Source of the DNA: Lineus longissimus
Lineage: Eukaryota; Nemertea; Pilidiophora; Heteronemertea; Lineidae
NCBI RefSeq assembly: GCF_910592395.1
Contig: NC_088318.1
Location: forward strand, 16,058,349-16,122,348
Direction: 5' to 3'
DNA length: 64,000 bases
Part shown: piece after piece, positions 53,101 through 64,000 of the stretch
Layout: every line of letters begins with the position of its first letter
Numbering within the stretch: position 1 is the stretch's first letter
Translations under genes and position numbers: made by a program
The notes under the pieces: model-generated
Seen by the model: only the letters and a program-made list of their open reading frames with translations
Databases searched by the model: none
Told to the model about the DNA's origin: nothing

Positions 53101-53200
53101 AAAGACAGTGGACTTTTTCCTCCTGCTACACCAACAGAGGGGCCTCTTCCTTCTGCTACACCAGCCAGTCACTGTGCAAGGCAGTCTCAGTCACTCCAGC
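50160..53200. repeat. 3-kb minisatellite with two orientation switches
   Basis: About 60 diverged units of roughly 40-50 bases. The forward unit reads CTCCTGCTACACCAGYCAC, then RGTTGTGAAAGACAGGGGAC, then TATTC. Units run forward from about 50160 to 50960, reversed from about 51010 to 52390 (GTGTAACAGGAGGAATAGTC with CTTTCACAAC), and forward again to about 53200. At 52638-52990 a higher-order unit of about 90 bases repeats four times with few differences (each containing GGGACCATGTGATGTAGG). Long open frames here (minus strand, 193 codons at 51804-52385 and 183 codons at 52539-53090) come from the repeat period and are not genes. Confidence 0.85.
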
Positions 53201-53742
53201 ACCTGGCCATCTTATCTCAGATTTGATACGATGATCACCTCCGTTCATCCAAAATAAAAAGCCCTGACTATGATACTTATCATGAGAAAATGACAGCATA
53301 TTCCGCTTGCAACAAGTGAATTTTATTTAAAGATCACAAATACAACATATACTGCCAGGCAGGCGGGTCACACCATATTTACATAATTGAAATAATTACA
53401 CCATCCATCGTGTACATGTACGTCATACAGTGGACATACCAGACTATTCAGAGCAGACAGATCAACATTTGAAGAATTAGGTCTCCTGTCTTTTACAACA
53501 TTTCAGCATTGTCTTGGGGAGGGCCTAGGGGAGGCATTTGCTGAATAGTCTAGTCGATGTATTTACAAAATTTCACAAAGGAGAAGTCCGGGAATTATTG
53601 ACAGCCAACGCAAACATGACTAGGTGTACCTGTTGTTACCGAGTATCTGTACTTGGGAGGAACAGTGGTATCCACTTAAAACATATATATTCCCCAAATA
53701 CCTCGCCGTTTACTAGACACATTTCAATCACGACAGACTTAC

Positions 53743-53864
53743 TCCATCAACATTCATGATCTCTGCAGGATTCACAACCTGAACTTCTCCATCGAACCAA
53801 ACATCGAGAAACGATCTGTCATATCGCTCAGAGTGGAGTAGGAGGCATACTCCACAATCAGCGT
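53743..53864 (-). other. Unassigned candidate coding exon
   Basis: A minus-strand frame is bounded by a good acceptor (TCTGTCTCAG) and a GTAAGT donor. It reads DCGVCLLLHSERYDR followed by FLDVWFDGEVQVVNPAEIMN. The composition is protein-like, but I do not recognise it and find no partner exon nearby. It may be an exon of an undetected gene, a relic, or chance. Confidence 0.35.
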
Positions 53865-54255
53865 CTGAGACAGAAGGTCTACTGATTAGACCAGAACACT
53901 GACTACAAGCCACGTGCTATAGATGACATAAACAATGAAATACTAAATTCACCAGCCCCTAAAATAAGGGGGGCCATGTAGCCCTTTCTACTAAATACAC
54001 AAAGTTACAGTGCAGTGTGTTAATACTTTCGCACCTTCCACCAAATAATGGCAAGGCTCAGCTCAAAATCTAAAAGATGCAGAGTCCCACTTCCCCGTGT
54101 GACCAACAATACATGTAATGTGCCCCACTACAACTTTATATCGTTTCCATGCTGTGCACGAGAAAAGTAGTTTAATGTATGGAGTTTCAATGGTGAAATG
54201 CGACACATGCGATTTCACATGGCCTGCTGATGTCACATGTTCAAAAATCAAACAT
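53865..54255. other. 3' flank of MARCHF6
   Basis: Probable 3' untranslated DNA of MARCHF6. No coding signal seen. A minus-strand AATAAA lies farther down, at about 53321-53327. Confidence 0.4.
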
Positions 54256-57200
54256 TCATTGAGTGTCAGAGGTCTGACTTCTAGCAGACGCTTGCTGTTG
54301 CTGTCGGTTCCTTTGGTAGTTGACTAAACGCTGGCCGACCAGATACCTGAAATGATGATAAGATCTCTTGTAAGATCAAGACACAAGAAATACGCTCCCA
54401 TTTGCAATACATACAACTTAGCTCAAGTCTATGTTGAGGGCGTCAAAATCCAAGCTGCAACTCCCCCTCCAACATCATATGAACTTCAATTATTCCAAAG
54501 CAAATACAGCTGGCTACATTTTCGTGGTACAGGAGAAGATAATAAACAGACGAGCCGAAAGCATGATGAAAAAAGTTAGAACTTACTTGTCATTCTTGAT
54601 ATGCTCATACAAGCGTTTGAATTGCCGCGCCTGAAATACACAAATGCCCACGAGCACCAGGACCGTTAACAGGAAAGGATATATACGACGCAGCACCATC
54701 ATTTGCAGTTCTTCATCCACACCTGGGAAGAAAAGAAACATCAAAATATCATAAAGAACATCATCAGAAAGAGAAGGCTGACATTTCTGTGACAAGGTTT
54801 GGAGTGTTAAGCAATCTGGACCATATACCAAAGCCTTAAAATAGTAGCAGATTTATTGAGTGTGATTGATGATGAATGATTTTGACTCACCAAAAGCGGG
54901 GATGATAGTTTTTCCAATGACGTATGGCACAGCTAAAGCCATTCCGAGAGCTCCCACAATCGGCAAACAGAGATGGGTCATGATGAACGTTAGATTCAGG
55001 TTACGGAGACCGTTATTGTAAACCTCTTCTGTTGCTCTCTTCAGCCACCATTGTGGGCCCATCATGGTCACGGCACAGATTATTTTTGCGTGGAGTACAC
55101 CGAGAGCCCAGTTCTGGAGAAGAAAGCGGAAGCTATTTAGAGGCAAATTAATGTCACATGAAGACTGTTAACCGAAGTATTTAGCCAAAGAATCTGTTCA
55201 ATTGCCACTAGGTTTTGAGTAAGATGTTGCTTTAATGGAGTTTTCCAAAACTGTACCTAATGACCTTGTTGGTTTTTTGATTGTTCATGACCAACTCACC
55301 TGCCAAGGGAAGAAGACGGGCGACTGATCGAGCGGTACTCTCAGCGGCACAACAATCACGAGTTCAAACAACAGGCCCAGTAACAACGGAACCAAACCAA
55401 TCAGGATACTCCCTATCAATACAGCTTTTATCACCTGAAAGGAAATACATGTACATACATTATCATGGTAACCGGTGCTTGGGCCAACTCAAATAACACC
55501 AGGTTGGAGTGACTTTGTCTCAATCAAGTTGTACTGTCAAATGCTCTAAACCTTTTCTTGTTTCAATGTTTCATTCAAGACAATAACGCATTTTTAAAAA
55601 CAAAGTCTTCGCCCATTTCTTTTATTCTGATAACCAAAATTTGTTTCAGTCGAATTTATGATATGACTGGCAAGGGCCTATAAAAATCGCGCATCAACAT
55701 TGGGTATTCAGAAATAAGATTGAGACAAGTTAAGTAAGCATCTTACCATGACGACCCACTCTTGTAGCTTGTGTAGTATTGCACCCCAGCCCTGGGGTAT
55801 CCAGTGAGTCATGACATTACATACCCTCATCCCCAACCAACACACATACAGACCACACGCAGACGTGTACAGTTCATGGATTTTAGCATCACCCATGCGC
55901 AACGACATCAATTTTCTGCCAATAAATACTGAAAATAGACAGGAAACTCAAAAGTCAGTTTAAAATGCGTCACCTGAAACACTTGTGTAAAACTGTGCTG
56001 AGAAATTACAATGATGTATTGTCATTTGGACTTCTTGCGGACGTCCATCACAGAGATAACAGAAGGTATGAGTGAAACATAATCTTCAATGAGTCACCTG
56101 GCTGCATGTGATGTGATCTGGTTTGCTGAACACAAAAGGCTTAACCAATAATGTCAAACGTTGACAATGTAGGGGTTTGAATAGTCACATGTTTTTCATT
56201 TGCTAACTTACCAGGTGAAATAAGGAGCACTAAACTAAACAGGAATAAAGTGAAACACATCACAGCAAACAGCACCAATAGCTGAAAATGGAAAATGGAA
56301 AATCAATTAGTCTTTAAGTGTCAAGAAATGGAAGAATTGTTTTGATTACAACCTGAAGTATCAAACCAGTGGTCATCTTGCTTTCTTATTTTCTTTTTCT
56401 ATAAAGCCCCGACTTACCCTAAAGTAGAAACCTCTAGGTCTCTTATATGGTTGGAATCCGGTGGGTCCTCCTCCCTGAAGCATAGCCTGATGGGCAGCTC
56501 CTAACCCTGCAGCTTGCTGGGCAGGTTGGGCAGCAGCTGCTGCTGGTGCTGCCACTTCAGGTGCATTGCCATAACGAATAATGTTATCCTAGAAATTGAA
56601 TGAAAAGTTAAATTTTGCAAGATCGCAAAGGTTTTTTCTATCTGCTGTACTGCCTAAGGGTAACATTTGGTTTTACAGTTCACCTAAACTTCTCTGAGCA
56701 AATTTCCACAAAACTGTTCAGTCGAACAATGAATAGTCAATAGAGAAGATGTGATATCGAAAAGAAACAAAAACAGCACGTACCTCTTCATTTATATCTA
56801 CATCCCCCAACAAGTATGACCGCATATGCAAAACAAACGCCATCACAACAACCCATCCCCTGACGAGGCCCTTCAACCATAACCGTGTGTGGCCCTGCTC
56901 TAGTAATGCTGGGAGAACAACCTGAAGTAACAGTAACTCCAACGAGAGTTCACTCACAGGGGCATCGCTGCAAGAGAGACGGAGGTAAAAAGTTGGAGTA
57001 AAAGTTAAAACAAGGTCATTGGCTTACATGTACATGTCACTTGTGTTTCAGGTTCTCTCCCTCTGCCAAGCAAGTAGCATATTGCTTAGTCTCAAGCTGT
57101 GAGCGTGCCTGCAGCTCATAGGTTCGTCTTGCATATCATCATACTGATAAACTACCTACAGCTGCAAAACCTTCTCTCTTCAAGTTCGATGCTGATGTCC

Positions 57201-60200
57201 CCTTCTAAGGTGATGTTCTGCCACGGCAGAAAGTTACTTCCAAACCTCACTCTTTACTTTGACCTCAAGAATATGTCACTCACCTGGATAAAACCACATT
57301 ATATGGCAGGAATCCCGGTATAACCTTCTTGATGATGCGAATTGGCAACCAGAGCATCACCAAGACAGTGCTACCAAATATGACTATAGATGCGAGGAAT
57401 CGTCTTACATGCCTCACAACCGGCTGATGGATCATCTGCAATGGAATTTGATGACAAGTAAGACACAAGCCGACTACAGCCATGACGATCAAATAAAAAA
57501 AAGGAGATTTCTTGGGATATTTTGAAGAAAAGCTTATCATATGAACTGCAGCCAAGAAAATCATATTTGAGTGAACACTTCATTCCTTACCTCCTGTATT
57601 GGATGGAACTCTGGATCATTCAGATTTCTCAGGAACCAGAGCACACCTGGACGCAGCACCTCACGAAGTAGAAGGATGAATGACGCAAAGTAGAACACAT
57701 AGATCATCCCGACCAGCCAATGGATGAACATGGACGTTCCCGGCGCTGATTTGAAACTTGTTTCTCGGTCTTTCAAACTTGCATCAAACATTGTCTGAAA
57801 AATAAATGCAATACTAGTACATTTAAATAACAGGGCTTTTAATTGCTTTTAATTTCAGACCCAGTTCCCCTATGAACTGTGAATTAGTTACTGGAGACCA
57901 CTAACAACAGAACCCCCTTGATTTTGCATCAGTCCACATAACCAATAACAGTTTTGCAAGGTTACAGCAGTTTCCTTTCTTACCAGTGAGCATATATCAA
58001 GCCACCAACCACAGATGAGAGGAAAGATGCCTATCTCGACAACGACCAGGAGTGAGACTTTCACAACAACGTAACAAAGTCCAAGGATCCGCCGCGACTT
58101 GGGGAACCTCGCCAGGCGTGCGAGACCGTGTAGCACTATCAATGACACTGCAAATACCCCGTAGCCAATCAGAGTTGTCACAGCACCTTCAAACTGGCTC
58201 GCAGAAATCTGAAATCAAAAATAAATCTGAAAGATTTTTTCTCTAAACTAATGGTTCAGCTTTCACTATGGTTTATCTGCCACTATTCAAACCATCAGAG
58301 CTTGGTATTTGATAGTATCCAGTACACCTGCCATCTTTTGGTTCACATCGCTACCACTATCTCAGCCTCGGTCACCGCTGTAGTAACTGAGACACAGTGG
58401 AAGTCAAGATGAGAGTACCACTCTAGATGAGAGTACCACTCTAGATGAGAGTACCACTCCAGATGAGATTACCACTCCAGATGAGAGTACCACTCTCGAT
58501 GAGATGTATTGGAATCTTCTTAACTTGACCAAGCAGATTTTAAGGAGACAGTAACCAATTGAAAAGATTTCACTGGAAAGAATACTTACCAGTTCATCCA
58601 ACTTTAAACCGGCAATCAGGAAATGACCGATGTGATACGGACAAAATGCTGAAAGAAACATGGATAGGTTTTATAAGTAACAATGGCTATCAGAAGCCTG
58701 AATTGACAACTGCAAGACAACCATCAGCCTTGATGATTCACTGACAATACTCAAATTGCGGCCAAACGAGAAGGCGTGTCTCATCAACTGGTAAAATTCA
58801 CTGCAAGAATAATTGGCTGAACAGGTTTCAAGGTGAATGTTGACTTACCAAATACTAGGATGAAGAGTGTATTCAATGACACAACCCAAAACACATGTTC
58901 CAGGAACACAAGAGAACCATCTAGACCAAGGAGCTGGAACAAGAAGGACCAATGAGAGAAGATGAGCGAAGTTCAACTGAAAGATGGTGATGTACATCAC
59001 TGCTCTGCTCCAAAGACCATGTCAAGGTATTCAATAAGAAAGCGAGAGGCATTTTCCTCTGGTATACTGGCACTGTTTACAACTCAAATAAAAACTTCTC
59101 ACAGACAGGTGATTGAGGGTGCAAGGGACATCATTTATGGTTTGAAACCAATGAATAAGGAACTGAAGCCAAACCTACCCGTTCCCATGTCAGCTCCTCC
59201 GCTGCTCGATCCCATTCAATAGGATTCCAATTGTTATCATCCTGAGCGGCGTTGTTCCCATTATTTGCTGCATCAGCGTTATTTTCACCAGCCTCTTCGT
59301 CGGCCGCACCACCGGCAGGATTCTCTTCAGCTCCGGCTGCGTCTCCGGCGTCTTCCTGTTGCCCTGGTGGTCCGTCAACTGCGCCATTTTGTGCTGCAAC
59401 ACCGCCGTTGTTATCAGCAACTCCACCATTGTCGCCACCAGCAACATTAGGCTACAGATGAAGTGATTACAATGTTGATGAGGTTAAGCCTTTTAGAGTT
59501 TTCACGGCAATAAAAAACACCATTTAGATGACAAGAATGAGGTTCTTTTGCAATTTACAACAATTAACCACAAGGCATCACTGGAAAACAGGAGAGAAGA
59601 GAACAAGGCAACATTTAAATCCAAATAGCCATGATATGTAAAGTCAAAACCAGTATGTAGAGTCAATGGGTGATATGAATAAAGGCTAGCAAATGCTTTT
59701 ACTTCAATTTTGTACAGAAAGGCCAAGTGTAAATGTACATGGAGTTTTAGATAAAAGCATTTACTACTCTTTATTCATATCACCCAATATGTAGACCAGT
59801 ATGAGCTAGGCTTTCAGATGATCAGCACAACTTCATGGACATGGACTAGCTTATAAAAGAATTTCAAAATACCTGTTGGTTTACAACCACTGGCTGGATA
59901 TCATCTTCCAGCCAATCTGGTCCCCCACCATGCAGGATCTGTTCCCGTAACCACACGAGGCTGATGAAAGCACAGAGTGTGCACGTCACCACAAAACACC
60001 CTTGGAAACAATCTGACAGCAAGTTGTCTCTGCAAGTGGAAGAAAGTTTAACCATAAATCGAGCTCAACAGGATATCCTCTTCATAAGGACATTTTTAAC
60101 AGTTAATTAAAAGCCACAGGACTGGACACAGTGGAAACAAGTTGGAGAATCACATCTCCTTGATTTGGCCACACTACAAAGCCATCCAATTTGCATGATA

Positions 60201-61702
60201 ATCATAATAACAATCTTAATATTGTTCCTTTTACTTACGTTGAGAGCATATCCAGTGGGAGGGTGAGCAGAGAACTCACAGAACCGGTGAACAAACTGCG
60301 ATAAATCCGACCTGAAATAAGTAAAGGTGAAAACAGATAGGTCAATACAAAGTAACCAACAGAGGATTCAAAAATGCCTAAAACTGACATAGAAATTCTC
60401 AAAAATCTTAAGTCTCAACATCCGATGAGAAGTCTCTGGGACATGAGTTGCATTTTACAAAGAATCTTGCCATTATTGTCAACCACAGTCAAATTTATGA
60501 TTGTAACATTGTCTTGGAGGTTCCCAGACCCTTGCTAGTGCCAGGTCATACGTGTTGACCACAGTTTTAACAAAGTCTTCACCTAAGCTTACAATAATAG
60601 ATCTATTTATGAAAGTGACAGATGTTGTTTCTGCTGAAGTCTACTTACATGCCGTCAGCGGTACAATGCCCAACCAAGCAATGGCTACCAAAGTATAATG
60701 GAACCAGTAGCGAACTGCTTTGCCAACGCTTGCCAATAACCCACTGACAATATCCTTGATGGGCAGACGTTTGGGCATATCAGGCGAATAAACTGGAAAT
60801 TAAGAGGTAGGGGATAAAAAAGTACATAATCGATGGTTTGTGAATAAATTTGTGACAATTGCTTTAACTCCTTCTCCCCTTCAAATGTTTGGATTTAGAT
60901 GCACATCAAAGGCAACACTTCTACTTACTAGGCGTAAATGCAAACCTGTGTTTGCATAATTCACAGTATTCTTTCCGACTGTACTTCAGCCATTGGACAA
61001 GACTGAAAAGAGAGAAATTGTTGGATAGATTTTCCTTCTCGACTCACATCATGTAAGATATGCATGACACATGGATCTATTCAGTTAATTATTGATTTGA
61101 CTACACCCTTAAACCTATACCTACAAGACTAGTCCATTTTTACTCTTGCTACCAGTTATACAGACTAACAACACTGATTGATGCCACATATTTTGAAATT
61201 TATAAATCATCGGAAAACCACTTTTCTTTAAATGTCTTTGGAAAGCGTAGAACATTTCAATTCATGTGAAGTCACATATCTTACCATTCCTGGTGTATGA
61301 ATTTGATACTGCCAGTGCAAACACATGGATGGAATAGGGGCCGATCAGATGTACCCTCCGATCTGCACACCCGGCAAATATCTGAAATCAAACAATAAAA
61401 TATATTTAGAACAAACATGTAGGCCTATGGACATGGTAGTCCTGGGCCTGTATGGTAGTCGTGGGCCTGGTTGTTCAATGTCGGCCCTTCAATGTCACCA
61501 GTATTGTTGGCGACTTTGACGAAAAGGGCTATTGTCTAGATATACCCTCCATGATAATGATGAAGGTGCTGTGTGTACATGCATGATAGACCCACACCAC
61601 AAGATACAGTGAGTGACTGTGTACGAGGAGGCCGGCTGGGACATTTCTTCATGATTTTGGAATTTGTTTTGCTTCAGTACCTGATGGATCTGCTTCCATC
61701 AT
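54256..61702 (-). CDS. MARCHF6: ER E3 ubiquitin ligase MARCHF6 (Doa10/TEB4)
   Basis: Twenty exons (minus): 61681-61702, 61285-61381, 60929-61002, 60649-60792, 60239-60311, 59873-60029, 59179-59451, 58849-58933, 58590-58648, 57984-58208, 57591-57794, 57284-57435, 56784-56967, 56418-56588, 56212-56281, 55747-55928, 55300-55434, 54891-55113, 54587-54722, 54256-54346. All junctions keep frame, giving 918 residues (human 910). The RING-CH domain is at 8-60: [40 protein letters not shown] (C4HC3). About 14 membrane helices follow. The TEB4-Doa10 core includes [29 protein letters not shown] and [19 protein letters not shown]. Conserved late blocks are [25 protein letters not shown] and [13 protein letters not shown]. 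The acidic Gly/Asn/Ala-rich loop (exon 7) and Ala/Gln-rich loop (exon 14) vary in the family. The ligase marks ER and lipid-droplet proteins for degradation, including sterol-pathway enzymes and proteins with N-terminal degrons. Exon 1 (7 codons, GTACTG donor) is the least certain. Confidence 0.93.
58407..58505. repeat. 18-bp minisatellite in MARCHF6 intron
   Basis: AGATGAGAGTACCACTCT is repeated 5.4 times with one or two substitutions per copy. It lies in the intron after exon 9. Confidence 0.9.
59650..59803. repeat. Long imperfect inverted repeat in MARCHF6 intron
   Basis: The left arm at 59668-59702 (TGGGTGATATGAATAAAG... to GCTTTTA) pairs with the right arm at 59752-59787 with about four mismatches. 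Weaker pairing extends both outward (ACCAGTATGTAG with CTACATAYTGG) and into the loop. It is non-coding, in intron 6. It may be a MITE or a hairpin-forming transcript segment. Confidence 0.75.
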
Positions 61703-62358
61703 CTTCCTCGTCTAGAGCACTGTGATGTTCATTTTATCCACACTATAGGACTTGGACGCCATAGGACGCCTGCAAACGCATAAAATGCTGTCCTTTTGAA
61801 CAGAAATTCATCACACGTAGCCTATATACGACTATATCATACACTACTCCACTCTCCTACGCACTCTGAGATTGACAAACCCTGCTTAGACGCTTCTGGG
61901 TGTATGAATACAGCTGCGATTTTTCGCGACTAGAAAATAAAGTTCCGCAACGCAACATTTTTTGCATTGTTTGGCTCTTTTTGAACGAGATATCAGTTCC
62001 TTTAAATCAAGATTTACTCATTGTTAACAAAATTTACATTAAACAATTAGAAGTGCAAGCTTTGAGAACAAAACTTTACATTTTTTGCCAACTTAGTCGG
62101 AAGCATTCGGTCTTTTCCGGTCGACGTGCATATTTTTCCACAAGATGGCGGTAAAAATGGCAGAGAGATTTACCTGTCGGTCAGTGATGCATCCGCAGTA
62201 TCTTTGTAAGTAGAATTTGGAGTCTGATGTCGTCAAACGATTCATTGCGCGACCGCTTTACGGCATAGCGGCAAGTAAACAAATCCTGGTTTACTCCTGT
62301 CAAAAAGTGCTGAATTTTCCTACTTTTCTCAGCCCGATTTCCATATTGTCTTGCTAGA
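61703..62358. promoter_or_regulatory. Divergent promoter region MARCHF6/WDR88-like
   Basis: The start codons of two divergent genes lie 656 bases apart. ACAAGATGGCGGTAAAAATG at about 62141-62160 is a strong YY1-type site (AAGATGGCGG) and also shows translation-initiation-like ATGs. No TATA box seen. YY1 sites at TSSs of housekeeping genes are usual, so a start for the plus gene near 62140-62200 is likely. Confidence 0.5.
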
Positions 62359-64000
62359 ATGATTCCTAAAGACCCCAACGCAGGGCTTGACCCATTGGCG
62401 TTGGAATTAACTCATGAGATAAACATGGAATTAAAGAAACAAGAAGCGCAACAAAATCAGCTGCTGTCAAACATGTCAAACTGGGAACATCAAGATCTTG
62501 CACAGGTATACCACAATTTTACTCATCAAAGAGGCATTCGTGAAAATGAAATAATCAAACAAGCTTTCTACTTTGTTCAGACAGGAGAGTCGACAAACTA
62601 CCGAGGTGTCCCCATAGTGGGGGAATCTTCCCGTCAGACCTGTCCGCTTCATGCGGACCCTATGGCCAATTGCATGTACATTCTCACTTGCCAGTGCCAC
62701 ACCCAGTCCCAGGTCATTGGGCTTGTTTGAAAGATATGACCATGCCTTCTTCTCCCATAAAACCCGCAGCCATGTCATGAGCTGCTCCCAGTTTTTGTCA
62801 ATAAGTTACATGTATGAATTTAACATGGTGAATATTGATTTGACCCATTTTTCAGACTCCTTATAAAGTTGGATGCAAATTTGAAAAAACCATAGGACTG
62901 TTGAGCTTGACGCAGAACACGACAATCAAGGTTGTTCAGTTGGCCTTCTTACATATACACAATTCATTCATAATTAAATTTCCTTGTTATTTTGTTATCG
63001 TTGTGGTTACTGTTATGATTGTTTCTGTTTTCTGTTTTCATTATCGACATCATTTGATATTATCATCATTTATAGCTTAAATAATTTGGCAAATCTATGG
63101 TGCCTTTTAATGTATAAAATTATAGTAAAAGATACTTAGAAATCACTATGCAGACCAGGATAAGATAAGGTTGTGTAACAAACTGGGGTCATGGGGCACA
63201 TCAATCATCTCCTCGTTGACGTTATCATTAATAGGTCGTTCTATCCATTATTGCAGGTTAAAATCCGAGTTCTCCGAGGCCATGAAGATGCCGTCAAGAC
63301 GTGTCAGTTTTGTTTTGATGATAAAAAGATTTTATCAGCATCTTACGATAAAAGCATCCGGCTTTGGGACTTTGAGACAGGTGCCCTCATACATAAGTAT
63401 GATAGTGGTCATGTCCAGTACGTCTCTGGAGCCAGGATGAGTCCCTGTAATTCAAGGTGAGAAATATTGTCCCCTAACCCTATATCTTTGATATCAAATG
63501 TGCGTTGGGGCCGTAATTATTACCCAAGCATCCAACTGGGGTCAGTTTTGTAACTAAAGTTACTATACAACATAATGGGCACGTGCAAAGTTGTTTATAA
63601 GACTAAGAGCATGGGCTTATACGAGCGATGACACAGTACATATACCTAATATAATTTCTCATTTCAGGTTTGCCTCTTGTGGTTGGGACAAAAGACTCAA
63701 TATTTGGGATGTTGAAACTGGAGAAATATTGGTAAGATTTAACTTTTTAAAAGTTATTTTACATTTTAATCCAGAACCGAAGACGTTGAAACTGACACTT
63801 CTTCTCGCACAGTGGTAGTGATTGTAAAGGAATGGAATGATACCTTTGTTTCTGCAAGTGATGATTTTTGTTGGATACCGTACATAAATTGACATTGCTA
63901 ATTTCAGTGGACAGGCGACCATCATGGTATTGTAACATGCTGTGATTATTCCTCTGACGGAGGTCTGATTGTGACAGGGTCTGACCTGGACTTCAAAGTT
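62359..64000 (+). CDS. WDR88: WD40-repeat protein, WDR88-like, 5' part
   Basis: Exons: 62359-62505, 63257-63456, 63668-63731, 63908-64000 (open at the window end). The first exon gives a 49-residue leader with DPLALELTHEINMELKKQE, a charged helix, and WEHQDLAQ. The next three encode WD40 blades: VLRGHEDAVKTCQFCFDD, then SASYDKSIRLWDFETG, then FASCGWDKRLNIWDVETGEI, then GIVTCCDYSSDGGLIVTGSD. The GHEDAV...CxFC...DD wording and the N-terminal DPLAL motif point to WDR88 (PQWD). Function of WDR88 is not established; WD40 propellers act as protein scaffolds. The last visible codons encode DLDFKV. Phases 0, 2 and 0 are consistent. The WDR88 name is likely, not certain. Confidence 0.72.

Noticed and set aside
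50160-53200. CRISPR-like array
   Set aside because: Units are diverged, change orientation, and have no constant repeat with unique spacers; the window is eukaryotic.
59252-59461. Plus-strand Ala/Pro/Ser-rich frame
   Set aside because: Antisense of MARCHF6 exon 7, which is low-complexity.
61720-61756. Alternative MARCHF6 start (ATGGCGTCC on minus)
   Set aside because: That frame meets a stop after 16 codons before any donor, whereas the ATG at 61702 reaches a donor in the required phase.

Overview
The window is nuclear DNA of an invertebrate animal. Genes are split by short GT-AG introns, several proteins are metazoan-specific (FAAP24, netrin-receptor-type FN3, MARCHF6), and intergenic DNA carries MITE-like elements, tRNA-derived SINEs and minisatellites. 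The word TACATGTA/ACATGTAC is scattered throughout. A marine spiralian such as a nemertean, annelid, mollusc or brachiopod fits best, but the sequence alone does not fix the phylum. There is no bacterial, viral or CRISPR content.

Layout. 1-15.7 kb is gene-poor; I see only diverged repeats. 15.7-28.4 kb holds three genes for secreted cysteine-rich proteins: a small EGF-like peptide (minus), a 142-residue ten-cysteine protein (minus, two exons), and a 674-residue protein (plus, 17 exons) made of two complete CAP + EGF-like/hinge + ShKT-like modules joined by a basic linker. 29.2-30.4 kb is an intronless type II membrane FkbM-type methyltransferase (minus). 32.3-36.2 kb is a secreted M14A metallocarboxypeptidase (plus, 10 exons). 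36.7-39.9 kb is a convergent gene (minus, 7 exons) for a signal peptide plus four FN3 domains resembling FN3 3-6 of DCC/neogenin, with no Ig, membrane or cytoplasmic part.

41-64 kb is a housekeeping block: SLC66A2/PQLC1 (plus), FAAP24 (minus) head to head with MPHOSPH6 (plus) over 237 bp, a 3-kb minisatellite whose units switch orientation twice, MARCHF6/Doa10 (minus, 20 exons), and a WDR88-like WD40 gene (plus) divergent from MARCHF6 and cut by the window end.

Exon models were built by hand from splice consensus, and all complete models stay in frame across every junction (CAP2 2025 nt, carboxypeptidase 1290, FN3 1290, SLC66A2 852, FAAP24 660, MPHOSPH6 864, MARCHF6 2757). Functionally the left half is secretory and extracellular. 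The right half covers ER quality control, DNA repair, RNA processing and vesicle membranes. The best candidates for something undescribed are the double CAP-ShKT protein, the soluble DCC-type FN3 protein and the ten-cysteine protein.
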